In this document: positions 1-11,881 of the stretch, in pieces
How positions within the stretch are numbered: position 1 is the stretch's first letter
How the letters are laid out: each line of letters starts with the position of its first letter
Origin: Mactra quadrangularis
Taxonomy: Eukaryota; Mollusca; Bivalvia; Venerida; Mactridae
DNA: 64,000 nt
Assembly: GCA_025267735.1 (NCBI GenBank)
Contig: CM046307.1
Span: 53,315,395 to 53,379,394, forward strand
Reading direction: 5' to 3'
Program-made: the position numbers and the translations under genes
Notes under the pieces: generated by a model
The model's input: the letters and a program-made list of their open reading frames with translations, nothing else
Databases searched by the model: none
What the model was told of the DNA's origin: nothing

Positions 1-97
1 GGTTTTTTTCCTCCATTAATAGGGTTTATACGTTTGTCTTGTAAAAGGGAAGATGAGTACTGGTTACAGACAAGGCCAGGAAACCTAAGCTAAGAGG
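1..97 (+). mobile_element. 3' part of a tRNA-derived SINE (family B), cut by window edge
   Basis: The bases read in the same order as the middle of the complete SINE at 62640-62910: a CATTAATA box, then GTCTTGT, GAG(T)ACTGGTTA, AGACAAGG and a GAAACCT/GGAACCC block. No head is present because the window begins inside the element. Orientation is plus. Divergence is moderate, so this is an old copy. Confidence 0.6.
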
Positions 98-1729
98 GTA
101 AAAGATTTATGTTTACAACGTGTTTAAAACCTAACGAAAAAAAGCTCTAATGGTTTAAATGAGGTGTACATTGTATATTTATCTGGTGTGCGAAGTGCTA
201 TGCAAGCTTGATCTGGCTTTCACAAGACTGTCAATACAGATGCTACAAATCATTAACATAGTCATAAAGATATTGTCAAATAAAGGTGCAGAATGTGCAT
301 GCATTCTCTCCTACTGTATGAGTTACCTTTATTACTAGGGTTAGAAGACTTGAATGTCATTCCAGTTGGGTTGTGAGTCGATGTTAGCAAGAGAGATGTT
401 CTTTGACAATAAGAACAACATTTCTAATATTTTTAAAAGACTATCGACCATACAAATTACAGAAAATATTATAATTTACATACATTTTATGCCCCAAGAT
501 GGAATGGGAGGTGTTGATTGAAAAAGGCTGCCAGATTTTAAGACTGAGTCGATTGTCCAAACTCTGAAAACAAAGCTGTTTGAATGAGTTTGAAGAGGTT
601 TCAATACCTTGAATCAGTAGGGTTATTCCTCATTAAATTTACATAGTTTGTTACATTTGAAGCCTCAATATTTGTGGATTATTTTTGTATCGAAATGCTG
701 ACATGGATATCCCTAATGGAGCAATTTACAGATATTTTAACTTGTAACAAAAAGGCAGATGAGCAACTAATAATTTCATCCAAATGTTGTAACATTTAAC
801 CTTTCCTGAAAAAGTTGACGTGTTCAAATACTCCTGAATTAAAAATAATCTTGGTTCCATTGTGTATTAACATAGAATATTCCATGGTTATTAGCGTCAT
901 ATTACAACTAATGAGAAAAAATGAGAGCATTAGCTGCAAGATTGAGAAATATGAGATTTAAGCACATTAGATTATAAAAAGGTCTGCGGGCCATACCGCT
1001 ACCTTGTGAAAGAAGTTGATGTGTAAACCTTCTGTTATTTTGTAGGCATTCTATCCTTACTCTTTGATTATTGATTATTACATCTTCATTTGTTGTGTAA
1101 CATTGCCTTTATGTCATTGACAATGATGATTTAAACTATGTATCTAGGATCAAAATAGAACGTATCTATGTTGTCATGACAGTTTTACACAGTGCTGAAT
1201 ATAAATATTTTACCAAAGCAACTGTCAAGTTGGTACCTTAAAAGCCTAGGTCTCTTTGTCATTTTGACCCTCAAAAGATAACTATTTTCAAAATAATATA
1301 ATAAATATCATATTTGCTGTAAAAAACTTATCATTTGAGACCATAAGTTAGTTCATTATTTGAAATTGCATTAACTGACAGATGATAGAGTTAGTGATTA
1401 ACCCTCAGCAATTTTTAGAACTCCTCATATCAAATCGAATGTTTTTATATTATATTATTTGTTCTGTTGTATAATGTACTCAGACTTCAAATGAGTAATG
1501 TTTTCATCCTTACTGTCGGTAAGAATTGGCAGTTCAAATATGTCACCTAAAGTCTTTAAGAACTGTGAAAAATATAATTGGCATTCATATTATTATCCAT
1601 TATTGTATTTCCTGGCATAAAATCAATCGTTAGGTCGGTTAATGCACATATGCAAACTTACCAAATCGACATTCATGATGACACGGTTTTAATGGTACTC
1701 GCTAAACCATCCAAGAATAGCCTAAAGCC
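98..1729. other. AT-rich sequence with nothing recognised
   Basis: No ORF, splice-flanked coding segment or repeat copy was recognised. By position it may be intron or upstream flank of the aminopeptidase O gene that ends at 15698. Confidence 0.4.
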
Positions 1730-2012
1730 GCCCAACTAGCTCAGTTGGTAGCATACAAGTCTACTGATCGACGGGTCGTAGGTTTGATTTCCGGACGGGG
1801 CATACTTTCGTGAAGCTAGGTCATGAAATTATTTCTACGGTCATTCCCTCCTACCAATGATTCATAATCATGTAGGGCAGTTGTTAGTCACTGACAAAAG
1901 TATATGTCTAATAGTTGGTTAACAGCTAAATCCAGAGCTTTAGCCTTTCCAGGAACAGTGAGTAGATTGACTATACAATGTATTGCTATGGCGTTAAACC
2001 CAACCAAAAACA
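1730..2012 (+). mobile_element. tRNA-derived SINE (family A), full length with tRNA-like head
   Basis: The head (about 1730-1802) resembles a tRNA gene: an A box TAGCTCAGTTGG at 1737-1748 and a B box GGTTTGATTTC at 1781-1791. The body continues through ATACTTTCGTGAAGCTAGGT, TTCTACGG, GTTGGTTAACAGCTAAATCC and ends at GGCGTTAAACCCAACC. The body and tail recur at 16560-16805 in the same orientation without the head. The GGCGTTAAACCC tail is shared in degenerate form with the SINE at 62640, suggesting mobilisation by the same LINE partner (inference). B-box changes and the unrelated body argue against a working tRNA gene. Confidence 0.85.
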
Positions 2013-2191
2013 TAGCCTATAATTGCTGTCGCTACACCACGATCTCGACTAAATACCAAACAATTGCCCATTCCTTAAAAAAATGTCATCGACAAAAAAG
2101 CAATTTATAAACTAGTCTATTTAAAAAAGTGCATTATTTACTATTTTGGTTAATCCTTATTCTGCTTTATCATAGGTTAATATATTTTTAG

Positions 2192-2226
2192 GTGGAAACA
2201 ATACCCTGGACAATCAAATCCAGATC
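2192..2226 (+). CDS. possible very short exon upstream of the AOPEP exons
   Basis: A 35-nt segment lies between a plausible acceptor (TATATTTTTAG) and a GTGAGG donor. In the frame that leaves one base for the next exon it reads WKQYPGQSNPD, and its end phase would fit the start phase of the candidate exon at 6666. That phase match has a one-in-three chance, and 35 nt is unusually short. No family residue confirms it. Treat as a guess. Confidence 0.12.
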
Positions 2227-4647
2227 GTGAGGTGTGAAGCGCATTGAAAGGGAACAAATACATGTATGAGCTGCCTGCAAAATTCGTTGTCAATCTTTAT
2301 GATCTTCTTCTTGTCCCATTGCAGAAAAAATCAAACGTATATTATGATTATGTAACCTACCTGGTCATTAATTAAGAAATTCCTGACATCATGATAACAG
2401 TTCAACAATTTATGTTTCGCAACAAGTTCACACCATTTATGTCGTATCTTGAACATTTATTTATGTCTTTATACAAAAATATGTATGTAACATTTGTTTA
2501 TCCTGAATACTCAAGTTTAGAAAACAAAGATTTTAAGCATTATATAGATTGTGTTGTGCTCACCATCGAGACACTTTGTGTTTGCAACACCAAATGGATT
2601 TTACATTCTATGTAATTGGTTTTAGGAGAATACCATTAAAGAAGTAAACCAGACATTGTCAAAATTACACTGGAGAAAAAGACAAAAATTAGATATTTGT
2701 ACCATGTTGATCATACCAAAGGTAAATATGCCTAGCTTTTTGATCTTATTGTTGAATTAACGAAGCGGAGAAAGCTGGTTTCATAAATTCGCGATTTATG
2801 TGATCCATTTGGTACTTTTATCCCTATTTCAGCATGTATTTGGTAGTGTCGTACTTATAATCGTTTAAAACTTGTTTTGAAACAGATTAGACATCTTTAT
2901 TTTTGTTTCGTCTAAATTGTAAGAAAAATTGGCAAAATTAGGCGATTTAGTATCATGTTGATTATGCAAAAAGTATCTGTGCAAAAATTATTGATATTAT
3001 TCGTCGTAACTTTTATATTCACTTATACATTGAAATATGTTGTAATCTTTTCAATTTGACTAGGGTTAACCGAATGTGGAAGAAATCACAATTTTCTAAT
3101 GACGAATAGTTGACTTCATTGGCGTCCGCGCCGAAGCGCGACGCCCCTTATAGAATGAAATCCGATTTTGTGAAAGGGCAACTGCAAAATCTCGGACCGT
3201 TCGCCAGGCATAATAGCCGATCATTCCGATTTTTAATGATCCTCTTAAAACACTGACAGCTTAACAGACGAGTTAAAGATAGAGCGAGTTAAATAAAGAA
3301 TGGATTAAACTGTATTGTTGCGTGTTTTGTTGATATTGTTTGGGTTTTTTACAACGTTTAAGATGATATTGTGTATTTTATCTAATTAAATAATGACATT
3401 TTAAGAAATTATGATTAGATCTAGATAAAAACATTGTTTAAGAAATGGCAAAAAGATACTTAAAAATAGAAAATTGAGATTGCGATGTTTATAATTTACA
3501 TTAATAATAATTTTTCACCAATTATTAATTATAGTGTAGTTAACAATTAATCAAGACGTATTATCCGAATAAAAATATAAAATTATTAAATATGCTAACC
3601 TTAACCAACAAGATCTGTTCTCCTAGTTTGTTATCCGTTAGTACATTTCTTACTTTTAAACATTCTATTGGACGCTCTTTGATGCTTTTCTTGTAGTATA
3701 TTTACATGAAGTAATTAACCATCATAGGTGACGGGAGTCAATCTCTGTATACCATGAAATTGCAATATATGTATTTAATGTTGCAGACATCACATGATTT
3801 TAAGCACAATCACTAGTTTCCGACGTTTCGTGATATTTAAACAGTGACCCCTGTGTAAGTACATTATAGTACTTGTATCATTGATACGGTATCATTATCT
3901 AATATTTTTTTAGGCTGAAACCTTATTTAAACATTTGACCTTAAGGAATAATTCTAATTTGTGACTTGGGTTTTGTATAACCTATTTATTTGGATGTCTT
4001 GCTTCTATGGGTTTCCTGGGTTTAATTAGTATTATCACTTTTTATTTGTTTCTTAAATATGTCTTATATCTGAATTTTCTTATAAGATTTATGTCTTTCG
4101 AAGTGCATACTATATATTTTCAGAGCTATTGATAATTGACCATCTACGCGTATAACTTTTCTTTATTCAGACTTTTAACAATTTAAAAGCACAGACGATA
4201 TACTACTTCGTCTGAGATTGATAATGCTATGCACAGATTAGTTTTTCTATTGGTCATACTTGTTTAATTTAAGTCACAATAATAATGTTGATTGTTATAC
4301 TTAAAAAAATATTCATTAAGAGTAGATGGCTTGATAACCTTTAATAAGTCGTCAAGACAATAACAGGAACAGAGCAGAACTTTATTCAATAAATGTGTTC
4401 ATAGTGTATAGTAAAAATAACTTAGATACTTCAGTAAATATGAACTTCCATTTAAAATCAGGATAAATCAGTATTTTAGGTTATTTACAATATCTTATAA
4501 ACAAATTTCAATATTTAGCAATAGTTAGAATATAATCGGATACATATCACTTTCAGTTAGAATGTACATGTATTAATTTAACCTGTAGGATTTAATATAT
4601 TGTTTCTTATGCAAACTGCTTTCTTACTGTATAATGCAAGATTTAAT
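2227..4647. other. AT-rich non-coding stretch
   Basis: Apart from a GC-rich hairpin at 3121-3145 (see findings) nothing was recognised. The 74-codon reading frame at 2391-2615 has no family features and is taken as chance. Confidence 0.4.
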
Positions 4648-4705
4648 TGTTTGTTTGGGTTTTACGGCGCACCAACACAAAAAGGTCATATCGCGCCGAA
4701 AGCAA
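4648..4705 (-). mobile_element. antisense SINE 3'-tail fragment
   Basis: TTTGTTTGGGTTTTACGGCG reads as the reverse complement of the GGCGTTAAACCCAAC-AAA tail of the SINEs at 1730 and 16560. Only the tail is recognisable, followed by a CACCAACACAAAAAGGTCAT segment typical of the tail-proximal body of related elements. Confidence 0.45.
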
Positions 4706-6092
4706 TCAATGATACTATTATCAAAATTTAATAATATATCTTTATAACGCGATTGAATGAGTTCAGTGCAAGATCCATTAAACAAATAAGATTTAATATA
4801 AAGTTAATGAATGTTTGAATTGGCTGGACAAGTATGACAAAATGCTATTCATCTTAAATATCTAAAAGGTTACAAATCTGGCCATATCATTCATTTCTGA
4901 CAGGTGGATTCAATTATGAGAGTAATACCCAGTATGTACTCTACGAGAATAAATTGTTGTTCTTAGATAAAATGGTAAAATGTCTAGATGTTGTTGTTTT
5001 CTAAGGCAATTTTATAATACACTGTTTTGTTCTTTTGAAAATCTCCAATTTTGTATGAAAGTATCAATGACACGTTAATTAAAAATATTATTAAACGATT
5101 TAAAATTAATAAGAATGGGCTTTCCCAGACGTAATGAAAGCCATAATACTATAACATTAATTTTAAATCGAAAATGCAGTTACTAGCATCCGTGATAAAA
5201 TTCTGCAAAGACTAGTGGTACACATGAAGAGTTGTAATATTGTCAGTTTGCAGATTTTTAAACCTGTTATTTAGAATTTAACATATATGGTGACAAATAA
5301 AAGATTGCTACACAATTCACCATAAACGGCAGTTGATGGTATTGATTTACGAACATTTTAAGTACATTTACAAAATTTAAGATGTATTGTTTTTAATTCC
5401 TTATCAAAATTGACCGGTGTGAATTGCTCCTTCTACATTTGATGACATGTGTAAAGAAGGAGTGAAGCATGGCTAATGGGTTTTAAGTAAACATTGAAAC
5501 GGAAAAATGATCGAATGATGTTCCTTTTAATTTGAAAATAATTTTTATTTATCTATATTAACACATAGTTTGCTTTTTCATCCTGCAAATTCATTACTAC
5601 TTAAAAACGCATGATAATTTGATTATTTTTTCACAATATGACTTTAGTGTAAATAAAAATTCATACAATGTTTATAAGTGTTAATTGAATAGTGTTGTTT
5701 CAATGCTATAACTACTCCTTTTTCATGCTGTAAGAATTAACAACTTTTTGGGATGGACGATGATGATAAAAAATATTTACAGTTGGTGATTTAATTATAA
5801 AATGGTTCCACATTTCTCCCTTTATTGTTTTATACAAATGTCAGATTGGTTGATAGTTAAATTACTCTAGATGAAAGAGCTTTACTATCCATTTGTAAAT
5901 GATTCTATCATTTAGAGATTTAGTTTTATTTTGCGAACGTGTTAAATGTGTATCCATTATTGAAATGAGATATCTCGGTGATGAATTATTTATGGCCATA
6001 TTGAGATCAATTCTGGGCATTAAAATGATCAACTGATAGTATTGATTCATTGTATATTAATAATTACAATTAGAAATTATTACATGTTGTAG

Positions 6093-6240
6093 AGACATTG
6101 GTTAGACGCGAACGTAAGAATCGAATGATACGTAGTTCGAACCTATCAGGAGCACTACTTGTTTTGTTGAGTAATAAATTTTCCTTCCATTTCTCTTTCC
6201 ACACTGTTAACTTGACCGGATGGTATTATTTCGCTGCATC
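6093..6240 (+). mobile_element. degenerate tRNA-like SINE (possibly family D)
   Basis: GAGACATTGGTTAGACG looks like a tRNA A-box region and TAGTTCGAACCTATC like a B box, 43 bases apart. The downstream TTGTTTTGTTGAGTAATAAATT resembles the body of the family-D SINE at 59056. The copy is old, and assignment rests mainly on the two box-like motifs. Confidence 0.4.
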
Positions 6241-6665
6241 ATTTGTTTGCTGCAATTAAGGTAGCTTACAGATTCATCTTACTAGCTGACCAAGTTTGTT
6301 GAAGTTGATAACTTTTAATACTAATTAATGTGTAAAAATAATTTTTACTACGTCAAACCTATCAGGTAGGCGAGTTCGTAACTGTTTATGCTATAATATT
6401 AATGGTGTGTATGATTTGAGTCCTGTATTATTTTTTATTTTAATATCTGAATTAAAAGATGACGAACCTCTGTTTTGGTTAAAGTAAATGAATGTTTAAG
6501 TATATTGGTGTTTGGTCAGATTGCAATTTATATTTTACGAATTTTAATCACATTGTCTTTTTGTATTGATCTTTACCTTCATCAGCATTGCTATATTGTT
6601 TAAGATTTTCTATCCATACCAAGTAATAAATATCTGTCTATCAACTTTTTTGCTATTGTTACCAG

Positions 6666-6751
6666 ACTCAAATTTCGAATTCATCTATTCTGATTCCATT
6701 CCCATCAGAAGTAATGTAGCAATTCCTCATGAAGGGTCACTTCTTGTAAAG
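6666..6751 (+). CDS. AOPEP: candidate upstream exon of aminopeptidase O
   Basis: An 86-nt segment is bounded by a good acceptor (TTTTTTGCTATTGTTACCAG) and a fair donor (AAG/GTTAAG). Only one of three frames is open. That frame ends in phase 0, exactly what the next exon at 7626 needs, and begins with two bases of a split codon. It would encode about 28 residues beginning SNFEFIYSDS and ending SLLVK, just before the helical C-terminal domain. This linker is poorly conserved in the family, so the protein sequence neither supports nor refutes the call. If splicing failed, the frame would run on through KRKR before a stop. Confidence 0.4.
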
Positions 6752-7625
6752 GTTAAGCGTAAACGTGATTATGAGACTTAAGTAATAGAAGAGTTTAAAA
6801 GGGCGCTAAATCCTACTAACAACTATTAATATATTTTCTGATAGTTTAATTAACTAAATTCATCATTAAAGATTACCAAGTACAAATAACAATAAAACAT
6901 GTTATGTTACTGACATTATTTTGTTCATTAATGAATGCTTTCTACAAGCTGTTCCAAAACCTGTGACCTTTCATTGTTAGTAGACGCTAATGACTGCGTA
7001 TAGCACAGTGTGACGTCAGATAAATGATATAATGTCGCCATTTTTTCTTAATTAGCGTTGTTCAGGTTTTTTTGTGAAATCATATTATTTTGATAATGTC
7101 AATTTGTTTGTTAATAAATGCCACGCCAGTAGCACATTCGGTACCTTTAACATTAAACAAAATACTTGTAACACATTCAAATTACCTTGGTATTAATAAT
7201 GACGCTTCTTCTTTTGTTAATATCCTGAAAAAAACTAATTAGTAGTGTTCATGCTTGCTAAATGTTATATAAAACGCCTGAAAAGTTATGACCGTATCTG
7301 ATGACAATTACTTCTTCTGCATCTGGTGGCTACTATTCTACTGTAAGTGACTGTAAACTATAGTCATGTTACGGGAAAATTCATTATTAGTATTACAAAT
7401 GCATTTTTACAGTTTGTACCTCTACAACAAGTAATTATAGTAGTATCTCGATATTTGTCTTCATTGAGACACTTACCCAAGATAAATTCTAAGATGATCA
7501 ATGCACTAAAATATTTTTTCTGACAAGTGAATACACATATCACAGTGGTAGCACATACCTTCTCCTTGTATGTTTGTATTTAATTCAGATGCTATTGTCA
7601 CATGTTGTATTATTGTATATTTCAG
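6752..7625 (+). other. putative AOPEP intron
   Basis: AT-rich sequence between the candidate exon and the first firm exon. No repeats or other signals were recognised. Confidence 0.35.
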
Positions 7626-7742
7626 CTAAAGATTGTACAGATATTATTACTACTCGATAAATTATTGCAATATGAGAGAATACACCATTCCATTCTTGTT
7701 CATTTGAATAGATGTCTTGGCTTGTCACAATCTAATTCTGAT
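7626..7742 (+). CDS. AOPEP: aminopeptidase O, C-terminal domain exon (antepenultimate)
   Basis: The exon is 117 nt (39 codons, phase 0 at both ends) between acceptor TATATTTCAG and donor GAT/GTAAGT. It encodes LKIVQILLLLDKLLQYERIH and continues to the segment LGLSQSNSD. Spliced to the next two exons it matches what I recall of the C-terminal helical (armadillo-like, leukotriene-A4-hydrolase C) domain of M1-family aminopeptidases, closest to aminopeptidase O: a 'LxxLLDKLL' helix, a short loop, then an 'N-x-[DE]-VRH-x-WCEL' junction. The catalytic HEXXH zinc domain would be encoded upstream, outside this window or in unrecognised exons. The family role is zinc-dependent N-terminal peptide trimming. 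Family assignment is from memory, not a search. Confidence 0.75.
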
Positions 7743-8397
7743 GTAAGTATTTTATCACTGTTTCAATGTTTTTTATCATTGGCCATATACCAATTAAACA
7801 CGCTTTAATTTTGATGACGAATGACTCATCGTTACAACTATCGTTGAATCTTTCTGGATGAATAATATGCAATATAGCGAATTTTTAAGTAAGATTAAAT
7901 ACATGTATGCATATTTGTGCCCTTATATCAAAATGGAATGCCAAATCCAGTCCATTCAAACTTAAACTCTTTATTTAAGTACATTTAAATGTTCTTATTT
8001 TTTAAGATTAGGTTTAGTGATACAGTTTGGCTCCCTGTTTAGTTTTACTTAACCAAAATACAGCTGGCTATATCCCAAATCTATGTCAAGAGTAATTAAT
8101 TTCTGAGAGTTGAGATTAAAGTTTTATGCAGATTAATATATGCCAACCTTAAAAAACGTTTCCTTTGGACATTGCGAAATAATATTTGACTTTGAGTGAA
8201 GTTTTCACGAACAGCGATTGAAATTTTGAGTGTTTCAGATAAATTTGATTTCTCCAAATTCCAGTTGTCATTGCAAACACCGAGTGTCCCAATGTTGAGC
8301 GCAATACATTCTGCTTAAAAGTCTTTTTGTAACCTGATGTTTTATTACAAATATATGCTACACAAAAAAATGAATGAAGACGATGTTATTTTTTCAG
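7743..8397 (+). other. AOPEP intron, 655 nt
   Basis: GT-AG intron between two firm exons (GTAAGT donor, TTTTTTCAG acceptor). Nothing else was recognised in it. Confidence 0.7.
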
Positions 8398-8484
8398 GTA
8401 CGACATAAATGGTGTGAACTTGTTGTTCAATATAAATTGTTGGACTATTATCTTGACGTCAGTAATTTCTTAATTAATGATCAG
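8398..8484 (+). CDS. AOPEP: aminopeptidase O, C-terminal domain exon (penultimate)
   Basis: The exon is 87 nt (29 codons, phase 0/0) between acceptor TTATTTTTTCAG and donor CAG/GTAGGT. It encodes VRHKWCELVVQYKLLDYYLD followed by VSNFLINDQ. The VRHxWCELVV helix is the most conserved stretch of the AOPEP C-terminal domain and corresponds to the IRFRW-type helix of leukotriene A4 hydrolase. Codons and length are intact, with no stop or frameshift. The downstream intron is 7.07 kb, far longer than the preceding one. Confidence 0.82.
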
Positions 8485-10924
8485 GTAGGTTAGATAATAT
8501 TCGTTTGATTTTGCTGGAAGTGCATATGTCTAACTGCTTTCTTAAAGTTTATATGTACATAAAAATAAATTGAAGACTGTTAAAAGTATGTTTGGATGTT
8601 AAAAAACTAACTGATAGTTAAAATACAGATTAAATGCATTTGTGATCTTTTGGGTCTTCTGTTATTTTTTGTACCAAATGCAAAACATGTGCACAAGAAC
8701 TGGTACTACAACATATAAGTATAAACACATTTTGAACACCTCTCATCAAATCAACATCAATCTAACGTTGAATTTATCTTAATAAAATTTCAGATTCATG
8801 TGAAACCAAGGGAGCGCGTATATAAATGTATTTATGCTAATGTTATTAATAACAATACCATAGGTTTTTAAAGCTTCATATCCCGATTGTGCTTACTAAA
8901 AATGAACTTGTTGCTTTTGCATTCAAGTGTATCTGATTGTTCTGTTCATTGTACGCTACAGTTTAACTGCCATAAAAAAACTTTACACTGTTGTTGTTAG
9001 TATAATGAGCTTTGACGTGGTAATAATTTGATCTTATCTTATAGTGAATAAATTATGAACTACCTAGTGGAGAATATTTTTTGTCACATTTTGAAATGCT
9101 ACCTGTATAACAGATATGTTAAGTAAATGGCTCTCTTTGAAAATGATCTTTTTAGTGCATAGTAAGTACGATTATAACAATGACCCTTAATGACAAGTAC
9201 TGTGTAACATTGGTCTCAACGGTTTTACACTTGTAAAACTATGTTCATCTAAAACTGACGCGTTGGCGATTGTGATATTTCTCTCATTGTTAGTGATTTG
9301 TGTGAAAGATATTAAACAACATTAAATACTTGACTATATTGACAGATAAAATAACTGTGAAGTATGGCGTCATGCTGATGTCGCAATAATCCAACTATGA
9401 GCTCAATATTGAATATTATAAGAATCATTATGTTACACTTCCACGAAATTGTTACAATTTGACTTTAATTTGCATATAGATTTACCAATACATGTTTTTA
9501 TTTTGTAATAACTATGAACTTGAAGTCATTCTCCTTTCCATCATACACCAGTCTATCTTTATAATGCAATTACTTGGAATTAACTATACAATGTGTGCTA
9601 AACAGTGCTTTTACATGATTATTTGTCCAATATTGATGTAGCATAATACTAATGGGATTAACAAAATTGTTATGTGTAATTAATCTCTCTCTCAATAAAA
9701 TATCCGATTTTATAGATAATGTACAGATTTCATGTAAAATACAATTAATTTAGATCATTCATCTACATACAATGGACCCATTACCACACCAGTAAAGTCA
9801 TAAATGTTTTATTGTTAGATCTTATCATTGTAAGAATCATGAATGCATAAATGTCGTTTTTTTTAGTTTGTTTCACAAATATGTTCCTTCGATAATAAAA
9901 TAAACCACTTATTACGTTAGAGGAAAATGCATATCAATTAATTAAGTTAGTTTCTCTTTAAGCCTTAATTTTATGTTAAACCCATAAATGCACCATATCG
10001 TCAGATCTGTGAAAGTACCTGATGAGCTATTGCACATATAAAATGTTTAGCTTCTGTTCTGAAATTTGATTCAAAGTCAAATGGTGTGATTTAAATGTCG
10101 TATTATTTCAAACACATATCCTTATACAAATACCACAAAAGGTTAACATTTAACCTGGGATTATGTTTGCTACCATCTCCTCGACCTATCGGTTACTGAA
10201 GTACACAACAAGGTGAAAACATGTGAATTTTACCATGTTCACGAGGATGGCAATGTGAACAATGCATCAGTAACTGGATATTATTTCTGATTTGGCGATA
10301 GTATTACAAGTAACACGTTAATAATTAGTGACTGCTACCTAAGTAACTGACACGAACATCTATTTCTATTGCTATGATGGTGTTTACTTCATTACTACAA
10401 AATGGGTGTTTTATTCCGTTAAATGTCAACGATTACGACATATGAGCTTTTACTTTATTAATCATGAGATGTAAACGTTGCTCCATACAAAATAAACGTT
10501 AGGTAAAATCATTCATTTGCACGATTAATTGTTGATGATGTTCTGTTTTAACATGACTTAATGGCCGAACAACAACGTCTTATTGTCGATTATTTTTATT
10601 GATTATTTTTGTTGATATCACGAAGTTCACTATCAGAACACCGGTTTCCAATATTCCATTTTGTCCCATGATTTAAGCCAATTTTTCTATGTTCTTTATA
10701 ATTGTGTTTATCATGATGAAGATGATATGTGGGTTTTAGGCACACATAGACTTATGTTGCATACATAAAATAAATTTTGTCATTGATGAAGAACGTCTGT
10801 GATTTTTAGCCGGATTTCAACGAAAACATTCGGCTTACAGTTTGGCGAAACCCGGGCGGGCGATCGGGCAGGCGTCCGTTGTCGTTAACTATTGCGTTAA
10901 AGTTGTTTTTTACCATATAGTTCT

Positions 10925-11185
10925 GCCATTTATTGTCAGATCTTTATAAAACGTCATACAATGCTTACAAACCATGTAATGAACAAAATCAGAAAGGAAC
11001 CACAACTATACCTGGCTTTATTATGGATTATTTCCCTTAGTAATTTTTGCGTTAAAGTTTTAATGCTGAATATCTCTGTTATTTATGGTCAAATCTTGAT
11101 GAAAATCCTGCTTTAATGTGGTTTCCACCTAGAAATTACATTTCTTGTTTTTTTATTTTTTACTTCTGTCATTTTTTATGTGTTT
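10925..11185 (+). repeat. dispersed repeat, copy 1 of 2
   Basis: The segment starting TTATTGTCAGATCTTTATAA recurs at 15295-15480 in the same orientation with, by eye, close to 90% identity over about 155 bases (shared ACAAACCATG, ACCTGGCTTTATTA, TTTTTGCGTTAAA). Copy 1 has about 65 extra bases before the final TTTTTTATGTGTTTT block. Class unknown; no TIR or coding sequence was seen. Confidence 0.75.
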
Positions 11186-11247
11186 TCACACTCCTGTAGT
11201 ATTATGCAAATGAGTGTGTTCCCAAACTAAAGCATATATTGATTAAG

Positions 11248-11661
11248 TATAGTCCAACAGAATTACAGAATTACAGAATTAACCTGAGCTTAAACTGCCT
11301 AATTATAATAATTACACACTTCACTTACATTAAATCGTGAGTTCCCGTATGCGTGTATACGGTTATACACGTGTTTATAACAACCGATGTGACTATTAAT
11401 CAATTTATTGAAAGTGGCATGTTATTGTACTTTTAATTTTGGACTCATTAGTTTTTTGGGAACAAGTAAGTCAGTAATATTATGACACAGTTTAAAAGTA
11501 TTTATTCTTATGAAAACAATATTAATTGTTCAGCCTGTGTATTTTGCGGAAAACTTCCGATAAAGCACGATTTACAAACGAAGACAAAAATAGACTGTAA
11601 ATACTGAGTTTAATATATTCTTGCATAAAGGTCAAGCTCAGGTTAATTCTGTTGGACTATA
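11248..11661. mobile_element. short element bounded by a 28-bp inverted repeat
   Basis: TATAGTCCAACAGAATT...AACCTGAGCTT at 11248-11292 is repeated in inverted orientation at 11634-11661. The left arm has a small internal expansion, with ACAGAATT three times in tandem. The ~340-bp interior has no recognisable coding content. This fits a MITE, but no target duplication is obvious, so a simple inverted duplication is possible. Confidence 0.5.
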
Positions 11662-11881
11662 ATTTGGTTGAATGTACGGTTCAAAGTGTTCATACATGTA
11701 CTCGGTCATTCTCAATAGGAAGGTCCATTTGACAAAATGTTACATAACTCCCTGCTAGTAAATAAGAAAATAAAGTTTAGTGTTTCGTCTATTGCCTTGT
11801 AGATGTCCAATGATTGTGTGAAAAAATGACAAAAATCAGGCTGTTAATAAAATCGTAACCGCCATTTTAGACCCTTATTTT

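Noticed and set aside
1730..1802. Functional tRNA gene
   Set aside because: It has A and B boxes, but arms do not pair as a full cloverleaf and it is continuous with a SINE body present elsewhere.
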